Assembly (NCBI GenBank): GCA_019638775.1
Contig: JAHBTD010000006.1
Span: 1 to 40,965, forward strand
DNA from: Fimbriimonadaceae bacterium
Lineage (GTDB): Bacteria; Armatimonadota; Fimbriimonadia; Fimbriimonadales; Fimbriimonadaceae
Length of the DNA stretch: 40,965 bases
Direction of reading: 5' to 3'
The position numbers were made by a program, and so were the translations under genes. Positions 27,103 to 34,885 of the stretch are shown here, piece after piece; the first letter of the stretch is position 1; each line of letters begins with the position of its first letter. The notes under the pieces were generated by a model. It was given only the letters and a program-made list of their open reading frames with translations. It was not told the origin of the DNA and did not search any database.

Positions 27103-27405
27103 GTGTATTCCAATGGGGCAGCGCAGGATTTTCTCAAGAGACTCAGTCAAGAGGAGAGAGGAGAGGCTACGGACTATTCACTCCAGCCGATGATCGTTCG
27201 CCTCTTCCACCAGACAAGACAGGGGCTCGAACGTCGCCGAACGCAAGGGGATGCGGGGTGGCTCACCGTAGCCCGGTTCGTCGTGGGACGAGGCCAACCG
27301 GTGTTGCTGGAGGCTTTTGAACTACCTGATCGAGTCAACCCGCAACAATCACGGATCGTATTCAGAATGGAGGCGGTCGCCACTTCCGTGCCGACCAAGC
27401 TGTAG
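27103..27405 (+). CDS. Hypothetical protein
   Basis: About 100 residues with coding-like composition: QPMIVRLFHQTRQGLERRRT, GDAGWLTVARFVVGRGQPVL and QSRIVFRMEAVATS. The only in-frame start is GTG 27103, with the nearest ribosome site (AAAGGAG at 27080) 17 bases away. That same site fits a GTG at 27089 in another frame, which stops early. An indel near the start may therefore have broken the beginning. No family is recognised. Confidence 0.45.
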   Translation: MYSNGAAQDFLKRLSQEERGEATDYSLQPMIVRLFHQTRQGLERRRTQGDAGWLTVARFVVGRGQPVLLEAFELPDRVNPQQSRIVFRMEAVATSVPTKL

Positions 27406-27554
27406 CTTCCCTTTCCACTGCAGAGGCCAAGTTGCCATGAGAGTCGCGGGAGGGACGGCGCGCTATCCCTCAAGAAGGACGAGCATCTCCGCATATTAAA
27501 CACATCCACTCGAAAATCCAGATCGAGAGTCGAGACCACTCCACCACCTGTCCG

Positions 27555-27681
27555 CTAGATCTGCGTCACCGCATCTTCCGCTCCCTCGAGCAGTTTTTGC
27601 ACTTCTTCGACATAAATCTCCGTCGTCGTATAGTGCCGATGCTGCATCATCTTCTGCACCCGCGTGGGATTCGCATCACAG
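27555..27681 (-). pseudogene. C-terminal fragment of a tyrosine recombinase (integrase)
   Basis: Minus-strand frame ending in TAG at 27555-27557 reads VQKMMQHRHYTTTEIYVEEV then QKLLEGAEDAVTQI, matching the region around the active-site tyrosine (Tyr in EIYVEEV) and the C-terminal tail of phage-type integrases. The rest of the protein is missing. It differs from the intact integrase at 39230. Confidence 0.62.
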
Positions 27682-27733
27682 CTGGAACGCAATCCCTGAC
27701 TTCTTCACCGGCCAGGAGCCTGCCCCTGTTTAG

Positions 27734-27940
27734 AATACGTCCGCCTATCTGGTCCACGCGGGTGACCATTGCGATCGCACATCGCTGTCGTTCTACAACG
27801 TGACCATCACCCGCTCATACAAAACGAGTGAGGAAATGTGGAAGCGCGCAGACTCGTTCAGCTTGGACGACCTCGAAGCGGTCTTCGTCGGCCCTCGCGC
27901 TGGAGACGTCCTGCTTCACTACCAGGTCAACACAGGATAA
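27734..27940 (+). pseudogene. Open fragment of unknown function
   Basis: A 68-codon frame without a start codon and following an in-frame stop, reading AYLVHAGDHCDRTSLSFYNV, RSYKTSEEMWKRADSFSLDD and LEAVF. Composition looks coding, and the piece overlaps the end of the traF remnant on the other strand by 22 bases. I do not recognise the family. It is likely debris from the same conjugative element. Confidence 0.35.
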
Positions 27941-28284
27941 ATGACGCTTTGAATGTGTACTCGAGGCACGGGGCCAAAGTAGCGCGCATCGAAGGAACGG
28001 CTATTCGCGTCCGACATCAACAAAATGTCCGAGGCGGCCAGTACATGATCGGTCACACGAAACCGTGGAAGCGGTCGTCCCACTGAGTCTTCCTCAAATG
28101 GCTGACTGGCTGGGATGAGCGTGCCGTTAACCATGACCCCCTCATCCGTCACGCTTACCACATCGTGGTGGATGGCCACGACCTTTTTCATCATATTGCC
28201 GTATCCGCCCGGACAAAATCCCGCCCCGATGTAGCCCCGCTCCTTCGCCAGGTCAAACTCAGGGCGCGCCGGAGGACACCACAA
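27919..28284 (-). pseudogene. 3' part of a conjugative-transfer signal peptidase gene (TraF, S26 family)
   Basis: The frame reads RPEFDLAKERGYIGAGFCPG, then MMKKVVAIHHDVVSVTDEGV (containing the catalytic-lysine region KKVVAI), then DVLLMSDANSRSFD-type sequence DILLMSDANSRSFDARYFGP and ends VYPVLTW-like. This is the core of TraF/S26 peptidases that mature pilin in conjugation. The N-terminal membrane anchor and catalytic Ser region are absent, and upstream codons are unrelated, so the gene is truncated. The terminal catalytic pair is incomplete and it is probably dead. It points to a lost ICE or plasmid. Confidence 0.68.
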
Positions 28285-28447
28285 CTCACAGTAGCCTGCG
28301 CAGTCAACTTCATAGCCACAGTAGACCAGTAGGCGGAGGGCTCACGAGCGACTCTCATTACTATTTACTAAGGTGCTACGTATTGCGAGCTGTCCCCGAT
28401 GGACTTCCTTTTTAGGCCTTGCGTCATGAGAACTAGGATCCGCGTCG

Positions 28448-28627
28448 GTCGTGAAAATCACCCAGGCACGCATCAGTGATCTCCTTCGCGGATGGAGCTC
28501 GCACTCTTCATTGGATGTGCTGATGGACATGGTCGCGGCGCTGGGGGTGACCAATACGAGTAGACTTACAGTATCGCTCGCGCAAGCCGCTGACCAGGTG
28601 CATCGTTCTGCGACAGTCCTGTCTTGA
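28448..28627 (+). pseudogene. C-terminal remnant of an XRE/HigA-type regulator
   Basis: Reads VVKITQARISDLLRGWSSHS then SLDVLMDMVAALGVT, closely following the helix-turn-helix recognition helix and dimer segment of HigA-like antitoxins (normally TQ-x-R-(V/I)-S-(D/E)-L-x-R-G). No N-terminal half or start codon is seen. It is part of the same debris field. Confidence 0.5.
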
Positions 28628-28878
28628 TAAACGGGAGAGATCCCAGCCCGATTAGGGAATTGTCATATGTGTGCTTATGGCTCTGGCGAGAATCGAACAG
28701 GCGATAGGAGATGTGTGTCGTGAATAACGCTCGCCTTCAAGAAAACATCAATGAGTCTCTTGGCTGAAGCCAACCTGCAATTCTGGGAAGAATTCTTGGT
28801 GCACATCGTCCAAGTCGGCGCTCGAGGGTTCTCTCTTGAATGAGCCTTGGCAGGCTGCCGGTCGACTTGACCGTAACA

Positions 28879-30024
28879 CTATGGACGGCCAGGGGTGGCA
28901 ATCCCAATCGGGGCATGCGGAGCGGTCGAAAACGTAGCGGGAGTTGTTGGAGCGAGAATGCCGCCGAGTCCAATGGTGAAACCAGACACGCCCGTGGAGC
29001 CTGAATTCGCGACATACAGGAATTGGCCGTCTGGATTTATTGTGATGCCGACAGGTGTCGCAGCCGCTCCTGTGGTAAATGTCGCAGGAGTCGTCGGGGT
29101 TAATAATCCTCCCGCTCCAATGGTGAACGCTGCCACCTCGTTCATGCCGCTGTTCGTGACGTACAGGAAAGAGCCGTTCGGTGAAATGACGATCCTTTGG
29201 GGGCTGGATCCTAGTACCCCGGTGGAAAAAGTGGGTGGGACTGTTGGGGTGAGCGCGCCTCCCCCTCCAATGGAAAACACGGCGATGGCGTTCGTTCCAC
29301 TATTTGCAACATAGAGATATGACCCGTTGGGTGAGATGGCAAGCCCCTCTGGGCTCGGAGAGCCAGCACCTGCTGAGAATGTTGCTGGCGAGGTACTGGT
29401 CAAGGCGCCCCCTACGCCAATACTGAAGCCAGAAATAGTGTGCGTGCCGGCGTTCGCGGCGTAGAGAAACTGACCATTCGGCGACACAGCAATGCCCCTC
29501 GCGAGCGATCCACTCGTGGGGAAGGTGGCCGGGCTGGTTGGTGTCAACACACCTCCCGCGCCAATAGAGAAGGCCGCAATGGTATTTGAGCCGCTATTGG
29601 CGACGTAGAGAAACTGTCTGTTTGGGGTGACCGTGACTCCTCGTGGGGAAGATCCTGCACCGGTGGCAAACGTGGCTGGGACCATCGGGCTTAGGTTTCC
29701 TGTTGTCGAATTGATCGTGAAGCCAGAGACCGTTGCGGAATTCTGGTTCGAGGCATACAGAAACTGACCATTGGGGGAAACTGCCACCCATTCGCTATTG
29801 GTCCCACCAGTAGAAAACGTGGCAGGGGTCGTGGCAGTCAGTGCACCTGCCGTTCCAATCATGAACCCGGACAGGGTATTGGCACCGCCATTGGCCGTAT
29901 AGACGACATGAGACGTTGATCCTGTCCCTTCAAAAACTCCTCCACTGCCACCACCGTCCGGACACCCGGTGAGAAGGAAAACCATCGGCATCGAGTACCA
30001 CAAGTTCCAATGGATGTCTTTCAT
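28879..30024 (-). CDS. Seven-repeat beta-propeller lipoprotein
   Basis: A 381-residue lipoprotein. The signal (SMPMVFLLTGC) puts the lipidated Cys at 21, followed by a Gly-rich linker. Seven repeats of about 46-50 residues follow, each of the form NGQFLYVANSGSNTIAAFSI … LTPTSPATF … P. This is the YVTN-type motif of lactonase-like propellers, so seven blades are expected. Repeats 3-7 are very alike, suggesting recent internal duplication. It is probably on the outside of the outer membrane or in the periplasm. Binding partner and catalytic role are unknown. Confidence 0.85.
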   Translation of the reverse strand: MKDIHWNLWYSMPMVFLLTGCPDGGGSGGVFEGTGSTSHVVYTANGGANTLSGFMIGTAGALTATTPATFSTGGTNSEWVAVSPNGQFLYASNQNSATVSGFTINSTTGNLSPMVPATFATGAGSSPRGVTVTPNRQFLYVANSGSNTIAAFSIGAGGVLTPTSPATFPTSGSLARGIAVSPNGQFLYAANAGTHTISGFSIGVGGALTSTSPATFSAGAGSPSPEGLAISPNGSYLYVANSGTNAIAVFSIGGGGALTPTVPPTFSTGVLGSSPQRIVISPNGSFLYVTNSGMNEVAAFTIGAGGLLTPTTPATFTTGAAATPVGITINPDGQFLYVANSGSTGVSGFTIGLGGILAPTTPATFSTAPHAPIGIATPGRP

Positions 30025-30115
30025 TGGGCCCTCACAGCAAAACGTTTATCGAACGTAGGACCATGAAGCACAGGACAAATCCATTGGTGAGCGGCGACCC
30101 CAGCATGACCATGCG

Positions 30116-30445
30116 CTATCTGCGCTCACGATCAATACGTATCACCTTATTCGTGTTAGATGAGAAAGTGACTGTAGTCGTCCATTCTCCCTGACCCGTA
30201 TCGCCACCCCAAATGTATTGATAGCTAACCAGACGTTGGCCAAGAGGTGTCGGTTCAAATTGGTCGATGCGTCGATCAGGCTGGCCAGCTCGAGCGACCA
30301 CTTCCGCTTCTGTCATGCCGTGGCTGAGCATTTGATAGATTTCTTGATCTAGTTCGCGGGCATTGAGGAATGACATACCCGATCCTGTGATGATGCAATA
30401 AAGAGTAAGTCCACCTATTACCCACATCCTTAGTTCGCGCCTCAT
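30116..30445 (-). CDS. Small exported BamE/SmpA-like protein
   Basis: A 109-residue protein with an N-terminal membrane/signal segment (MWVIGGLTLYCIITGSGMSF) and then LSHGMTEAEVVARAGQPDRR, the BamE-like turn (G-M-(T/S)-x-x-E-V) found in many small outer-membrane or periplasmic proteins. It ends VTFSSNTNKVIRIDRERR. No lipobox Cys is obvious, so the lipoprotein identity of BamE itself is not supported. Function unknown. Confidence 0.65.
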   Translation of the reverse strand: MRRELRMWVIGGLTLYCIITGSGMSFLNARELDQEIYQMLSHGMTEAEVVARAGQPDRRIDQFEPTPLGQRLVSYQYIWGGDTGQGEWTTTVTFSSNTNKVIRIDRERR

Positions 30446-30555
30446 GCACCGTCTCCGCTAGAAGGTTTTCCAACCTGCATGAAGCCTAGCGCGACATAGG
30501 AATTCCGTCAAAGATCTTAAGAAATTGTGCACCTCGCACGAATTGACAGAATGAC

Positions 30556-30597
30556 AACAGGAGAGGTTGCTCAACACTTGTCGAGGCCTCTCCTGTT
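30556..30597. repeat. Inverted repeat (possible transcription terminator)
   Basis: AACAGGAGAGG at 30556-30566 is perfectly complementary to CCTCTCCTGTT at 30587-30597, an 11-base stem with a 20-base loop. It lies just beyond the stop of the repeat gene ending at 30645 (minus). No T-run follows on that strand, so it may be a Rho-independent terminator only in weak form, or a regulatory stem. Confidence 0.45.
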
Positions 30598-30644
30598 ACT
30601 ACAACGTCATCGAAACCGTAATAGTATTCTGGGAAACCTAAGCC

Positions 30645-31323
30645 TCATGGACACCCGGTTACATTCTGTTGTGACCCAGTCCGATCTGTTATGCGGATAA
30701 ACCCACCGAGCTGCAAGCTTGAACACACCTCAGCGCCCGGCTGCCCGTCTGTATTTTGAACGGCCCTAACTGTAAAATTTCCAGGAAAGAAGTAATTTTG
30801 CCAATTTTGACTGCGATCGTGGATCATGCTTATACCTGGAGAACCTCCCACCTTCGCGAAGATGAGAATTACATCAGCACCCACAATCCCGTTCGTGTCC
30901 ACAACTGAATTGATTGAGACGGTTCCCCAGTTAGAGAAATCGCGATAGGTGACAAAGCCGCCGCTTCTGTCGTGGATGACGCAGACGCACCAGAACGCTC
31001 CCGCCGAGTTTGTGGCGAGAAGCACAATGTCAGATCCCACCGTCCCGTCTGTATCGATCACCGCACGAACAGTAACAGAGGACCAATTCGCTGAGTCCCG
31101 ATATGTTGAATAGCTACCAACCCGATCATGTATCACGCATACACACCAAAATGCCCCGGAAGAGTTCGTTGTGACAAGAACAACGTCCGCCCCAGCATTG
31201 CCATCAGTATCAGCAACACTGGCGATAGTCACAGAGATCCAATTACTTGAGTCTCTATAGCTCGTAAAACTGCCAACTTTGTCATGAATGATGCAGATAC
31301 ATTGAAATGTTCCCAGAGAGTTG
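30645..31323 (-). pseudogene. Secreted-type repeat protein, 5' end removed by the IS3 element
   Basis: The frame is open from the IS edge (31323) to the stop at 30645, about 226 residues. Repeats of about 48 residues read FWCVCVIHDRVGSYSTYRDS, NWSSVTVRAVIDTDG, VGSDIVLLATNSAGA. The copy nearest the IS (FQCICIIHDKVGSFTSYRDS) is cut. Three full and two partial copies remain. The DTDG and DxxG-type loops resemble integrin-alpha/FG-GAP style calcium-binding blades, but I cannot assign the family firmly. The missing start must lie beyond the IS copy at the left end of the window if the inversion described is correct. Confidence 0.7.
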
Positions 31324-31362
31324 TAAACTGGACCCCGATGTCAAGACAGAATTCCCCCGAGT

Positions 31363-32307
31363 TTAAGCTGCGTCCATTGCTTCAATTGCAGCGGAACAGC
31401 GCTGCCCCGTGTGTGCAAGGCAAGCATCCCTCGCGTCGCCAAAACGGTCTGGGATAGTCGCCCCACCGCCATCGCCATCGGCATATACCGCATTGGGCGT
31501 CCGATTGCCCAGCGACTGGTGCGGACGTTCGTCGTTGTAGAACGCGAAGTACTCCGCCAGACCGCGCGTCAGCTCGGCCACCGTGGCATATCCCTTCAGG
31601 TACACATCCTCATGTTTGACGCTGCGCCACAGCCGCTCAACAAAGATGTTGTCCAGCGCCCGCCCGCGTCCGTCCATGCTGATGGCAATTCCATCTCGCT
31701 TGAGCACGCCCGTGAACGTCGTGCTCGTGAACTGCGATCCCTGGTCGGTGTTGACGATCTCCGGCTTGTCGTACAGCCCCAAGGCATCTTCTAAACAGTC
31801 GGTGCAAAACGAGGTGTCCATGCTGTTGCTGATCCGCCAAGCGAGTACCCGGCGCGAATACCAGTCGATCACCGCCACCAGATACACGAAGCCTCGTGCC
31901 AGCCGGATATAGGTGATGTCCGTGCTCCACACCTGATTGGGCCGGGTGACCTTGATGCCCCGCAGGAGGTAGGGGTAGACCTTGTGCTCCGGATGCCTGG
32001 CGCTGGTTGTTGGCCCCGGCGCTAGGCCCGCCAGCCCCATCAAGCGCATCAGCCGTTGTACCCGCTTGCGATTGACGATGTGTCCCTGACGCGATAGATA
32101 GACCACCATCCGCCGACTTCCGTAAAATGGCCGCCGTGTGTATTCCTCATCAATTAGTCGGCACAGCAGCTGGTCTTCTGCGGACTCTTCGCGCCGTTCT
32201 TGCCGACCGTACCAGCTCGCCCGCGCCACGCTCGCCAGTTCGCACTGCCGCGTGACCGCCAGTGCTCCTTGTCGCTCTATCCAGCCCATTCTTGCGTCTG
32301 CACTCAT
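31363..32307 (-). CDS. IS3-family transposase OrfB (integrase domain)
   Basis: A 314-residue product with an HTH_21-like start and a DDE core: WSTDITYIRLARGFVYLVAV (first Asp), IVNTDQGSQFTSTTF (second Asp) and ALDNIFVERLWRSVKHEDVY (Glu), then YNDERPHQSLGNRTPNAVY. Its ATG overlaps the OrfA stop (ATGA). It is likely made both by coupling and as an OrfAB fusion by -1 slippage at the run of eight A residues (minus strand, 32317-32324), which reads A-AAA-AAG. The gene appears intact. Confidence 0.92.
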   Translation of the reverse strand: MSADARMGWIERQGALAVTRQCELASVARASWYGRQERREESAEDQLLCRLIDEEYTRRPFYGSRRMVVYLSRQGHIVNRKRVQRLMRLMGLAGLAPGPTTSARHPEHKVYPYLLRGIKVTRPNQVWSTDITYIRLARGFVYLVAVIDWYSRRVLAWRISNSMDTSFCTDCLEDALGLYDKPEIVNTDQGSQFTSTTFTGVLKRDGIAISMDGRGRALDNIFVERLWRSVKHEDVYLKGYATVAELTRGLAEYFAFYNDERPHQSLGNRTPNAVYADGDGGGATIPDRFGDARDACLAHTGQRCSAAIEAMDAA

Positions 32308-32591
32308 AGTCCGGACTTTTTTTTGAGCCAGTCCAGCTCCATCTTCAACCGACCGATCTCCCCAAAGAGGTGGTCCTCGTCAGCATGCGCGGCAGGCTTC
32401 GGGCCACGTTTGCCCTCAAACAATGTCCCGGCCCGATCCAGAATCTCCTTCTTCCACTGCCCCACCACAACCGGATGCACGCCGTACTGCTGGCCAATCT
32501 CGTTGACCGTCTTCGCTCCACGGACCGCTTCCAGTCCTACCTTCGCCTTGAATTCCGCACGATGCACCTTGCGCTTCTTGCTTTCACTCAT
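32304..32591 (-). CDS. IS3-family transposase OrfA (HTH protein)
   Basis: A 95-residue DNA-binding protein: KRKVHRAEFKAKVGLEAVRG, then a leucine-zipper-like HLFGEIGRLKMELDWLKKK. ATG 32591 has GAGGAGGG in front; earlier in-frame codons are not preferred. The sequence at its end (CTC AAA AAA AAG) is the slippery site for OrfAB synthesis. Together with OrfB it makes a complete IS3 system. Confidence 0.92.
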   Translation of the reverse strand: MSESKKRKVHRAEFKAKVGLEAVRGAKTVNEIGQQYGVHPVVVGQWKKEILDRAGTLFEGKRGPKPAAHADEDHLFGEIGRLKMELDWLKKKSGL

Positions 32592-32650
32592 GCTATCGCC
32601 CTCCTCGGACAATAGCTTAAACCGGTGTCTCAAAATCGGGGACCACTATA

Positions 32651-33019
32651 GAAGTCATGCGCATCGCAGGTCCAAATGGATCCGTGGGCCATGCGGAAAT
32701 CAAGATCGGACAGGCGCTCTTCATGCTGGCGGATGAATTCCCTGAGATGAATTGCAAGAGCCCTCAATCGTTCGGGGGCTCGCCCGTAAGCATCATGGTG
32801 TACGTGCGGGACGTAGACGCGTTCGTGAAACAGGCCGTCGCGGCCGGCGCGAAGGTGATCACTCCGGTTGAAAACAAATTTTACGGCGACCGGTCCGGCA
32901 GCTTGGAAGATCCCTTCGGACACCACTGGCACTTCGCCACGCATGTGGAGGATGTCCCTCCCGATGAACTGGCAAAACGGGCCGAAGCGTTTATGAAACA
33001 GCCGGACTCTCTTTCATGA
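32651..33019 (+). pseudogene. 3' part of the PhnB-like VOC gene (5' part at 60-177)
   Basis: Starts at the IS end with GAA-GTC-ATG and reads VMRIAGPNGSVGHAEIKIGQ, ALFMLADEFPEMNCK, SIMVYVRDVDAFVKQAVAAG and EDPFGHHWHFATHVEDV, i.e. the remainder of a PhnB-like VOC protein after its first beta-alpha unit. The reunited gene would encode about 160 residues. As it stands it has no ribosome site; the ATG at 32657 is internal to the original protein. Metal-binding residues (E-D-P-F-G-H-H) are preserved, so the split is recent. Confidence 0.88.
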
Positions 33020-33025
33020 CTTCAC

Positions 33026-33175
33026 ATGAAGCCGCGGATTACGCTCACCACCATCGGTGTTGATGATTTGGAACGGTCTCTCCGGTACGTCAACAATCTG
33101 ATGGCCGCCGAGACGATGGAGCTCGATGACCAAAGACTTATCACTCGTGTGCTGGCCCATTATGCTCCCAAGTAA
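33026..33175 (+). pseudogene. Short VOC-like fragment
   Basis: An open frame of 49 residues starting MKPRITLTTIGVDDLERSLR, which matches the first strand and helix of a VOC protein, then diverges (NNLMAAETMELDDQRLITRV) and stops. The 3' part looks unrelated to the family, as if deleted or fused with another gene. It begins 7 bases after the split VOC gene. Confidence 0.5.
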
Positions 33176-33203
33176 ATCGGTGGAAAAAAGGACGTAACCG
33201 CTT

Positions 33204-33596
33204 GTGCTCGCTATGGCGTTGTTCGGTTCCGGCACGCTGTTTCTCATCGAAGCCGGCACGGGCCTGTTCAAGCCGCAGGCTTACTCTATCGTGGAGCGAT
33301 CGTCTCGACAAAAAGCTCCATGGCGTCTTCAAGCCATTGGCGCGTTGATGTTCGTGTGGGGCTTGCTCTGTCTCATCGCAGGTATTTCCCTGACCGGTAT
33401 CAGCGATTGGATCGCGGTGATCCTCAGTCTGGCGTTCCTGGCAAAAGGCAGCTTGCTTATATTTTCTCCGTCGTCGCTGCATGACACTCCGCAGGCCATT
33501 GCCGCTGACCATACGAGATGGAGGGCAAAGTGCATGCGTCGTTCGGCGATTGGAGTACTTCTCATGTCATGGGGAGCCGTCTTGGTCAGCAATTGA
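33204..33596 (+). CDS. Small membrane protein of unknown function
   Basis: 130 residues with four hydrophobic stretches (about 3-18, 45-65, 70-92, 112-127), including AIGALMFVWGLLCLIAGISL and VILSLAFLAKGSLLIFS. Start GTG 33204; ATG 33213 is an alternative. No ribosome site is convincing. I recognise no family. Confidence 0.5.
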   Translation: MLAMALFGSGTLFLIEAGTGLFKPQAYSIVERSSRQKAPWRLQAIGALMFVWGLLCLIAGISLTGISDWIAVILSLAFLAKGSLLIFSPSSLHDTPQAIAADHTRWRAKCMRRSAIGVLLMSWGAVLVSN

Positions 33597-33662
33597 GCCT
33601 AGAGGTGGACCAGCAGTCCTTGATATGAGTTTTGCCGGTCCGTTGGAGCTATGGAGGTTACT

Positions 33663-34028
33663 ATGGGTCTTGGAAAAACGAAACCGATCCTCCGGATATT
33701 CGACGAAGAGAAAGCGAAGGAGTTCTACATCAATTTCCTAGGCTTCAGAATCGATTGGGAACATCGTTTTGAAGAGGGCTTACCTCTTTATATGCAAATC
33801 TCACAGGATGACTGCACCCTTCATTTATCAGAGCATCATGGAGACTGTTGTCCAGGTGCCGCGATGAGGATTGAAACAAACGACCTGGAGGCATTCCAAA
33901 AGGCTCTGCTGGCAAAGAACCACAAATACGCCAGACCGCGAATAGAAGAAATGCCATGGGGCAGGGATATGTCAGTGACTGATCCCTTCGGTAATAGATT
34001 GACGTTTACCAATGCCGTCAGTACCTAG
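33663..34028 (+). CDS. Glyoxalase-superfamily (bleomycin-resistance-like) protein
   Basis: A 121-residue protein: MGLGKTKPILRIFDEEKAKE, FYINFLGFRIDWEHRF, then CTLHLSEHHGDCCPGAAMRI and SVTDPFGNRLTF. The Trp-Glu-His motif and the HLSEHHGD/E segment match bleomycin-binding VOC proteins, which bind drug without modifying it. GGAGG is 8 bases ahead of ATG 33663, while the ATG at 33651 contains that ribosome site. Resistance to bleomycin is only a family-based possibility. Confidence 0.83.
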   Translation: MGLGKTKPILRIFDEEKAKEFYINFLGFRIDWEHRFEEGLPLYMQISQDDCTLHLSEHHGDCCPGAAMRIETNDLEAFQKALLAKNHKYARPRIEEMPWGRDMSVTDPFGNRLTFTNAVST

Positions 34029-34048
34029 CAAAGGTGCGCTAGCATGAA

Positions 34049-34780
34049 ATGTTACTGCTGATGCCACCGACCATGACAAATCCGCCTGTTCCTTTGGTTG
34101 TCCGCCGATTTTCCAGCAATCACGAACCGCAGTTAGTCTGGACAAACGAACGTGGGGGGCTAACCTTTCGTGCTGGAAATCACTTCGTGAAATGGAATCC
34201 GCGCACCACAGGACTCGATCTTGAACAAGAGCGGCTTAGGCTAGAGTGGGCAATCCGTTGGCATCCAGTACCGAAAGTGCTCAACTGGGGAGCCGATGAT
34301 AAGGCGCAATGGCTGGTTACTGCCGCGCTACCCGGCGAAGGAGCAGTCATGGAGCCATGGCGCATGCGACCGCTTGATGCGGTTCGTGCGATTGCGCGAG
34401 GGCTTTGCATGTTGCATGACAAGCTCCCTGTTGCCGACTGCCCCTTTCATTGGTCGGTTGAAGCTCGAAGAAATCACTGCATTCAGGGCGAAGGTTTGAG
34501 TGGGCCGCCCATTGACCGTCTCGTGGTTTGTCATGGTGACGCCTGTTCACCAAATACAATCATTGCGCCGGACGGAAGTCCGGCCGGTCACGTCGATCTC
34601 GGCTCGCTTGGTGTCGCGGACCGTTGGGCCGACTTGGCTATTGCAAGCCGGAGCCTCGAGTACAACTTCGGACCGGGTTGGGAAGACGAGTTCTTCAAGG
34701 TGTACGGCATCGAGCGCGACGAGGAGCGGATCTCGTTCTATCGATTGCTCTGGGACAATGAAGATAGGATGAGACACTAA
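34049..34780 (+). CDS. Aminoglycoside 3'-phosphotransferase-like kinase
   Basis: About 236-243 residues (start ATG 34049, or 34073, which gives MTNPPVPLVVRRF). The kinase signature is complete: FVKWN with the ATP-binding Lys near 48, VCHGDACSPNTII with catalytic Asp164 and Asn169, and GHVDLGSLGVADRWADLAIA with the Mg-binding Asp183. The C-terminal FFKVYGIERDEERISFYRLL is typical of APH(3') relatives. Such enzymes phosphorylate kanamycin-type drugs. It is followed by EamA, and an AAC(3)-I-like gene lies at 37299. The drug specificity cannot be read from sequence. Confidence 0.82.
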   Translation: MLLLMPPTMTNPPVPLVVRRFSSNHEPQLVWTNERGGLTFRAGNHFVKWNPRTTGLDLEQERLRLEWAIRWHPVPKVLNWGADDKAQWLVTAALPGEGAVMEPWRMRPLDAVRAIARGLCMLHDKLPVADCPFHWSVEARRNHCIQGEGLSGPPIDRLVVCHGDACSPNTIIAPDGSPAGHVDLGSLGVADRWADLAIASRSLEYNFGPGWEDEFFKVYGIERDEERISFYRLLWDNEDRMRH

Positions 34781-34885
34781 CACTGTGCATTCGATACAGC
34801 CGGTGAATGTCGTCAGTGCGCCAAAGGGGGTGTGTATGCAGAGCGATGAACAGGAAATTAGGCAGCTTGTTTTCACATTGACCCT

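Larger units (their letters stand above)
31324..32650 (-). mobile_element. Complete IS3-family insertion sequence (1,327 bases)
   Basis: Terminal inverted repeats TAAACTGGACCCCGAT (31324) and, on the other strand, TATAGTGGTCCCCGAT (from 32650) match in 19 of the first 25 positions. orfA and orfB overlap in the usual way. The left flank is the truncated repeat gene and the right flank is the 3' half of the VOC gene, so the two flanks come from different genes. A copy in the opposite orientation ends at 1-59. Confidence 0.93.

Noticed and set aside
28680-28705. T-arm-like sequence (GTTCGATTCTCGCC on the minus strand)
   Set aside because: No matching acceptor, D or anticodon arms could be formed around it, so a tRNA or tRNA fragment is not supported.
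33026-33175. A complete small VOC gene
   Set aside because: Only the first strand and helix match; the second half departs from the family, so it is kept as a fragment only.
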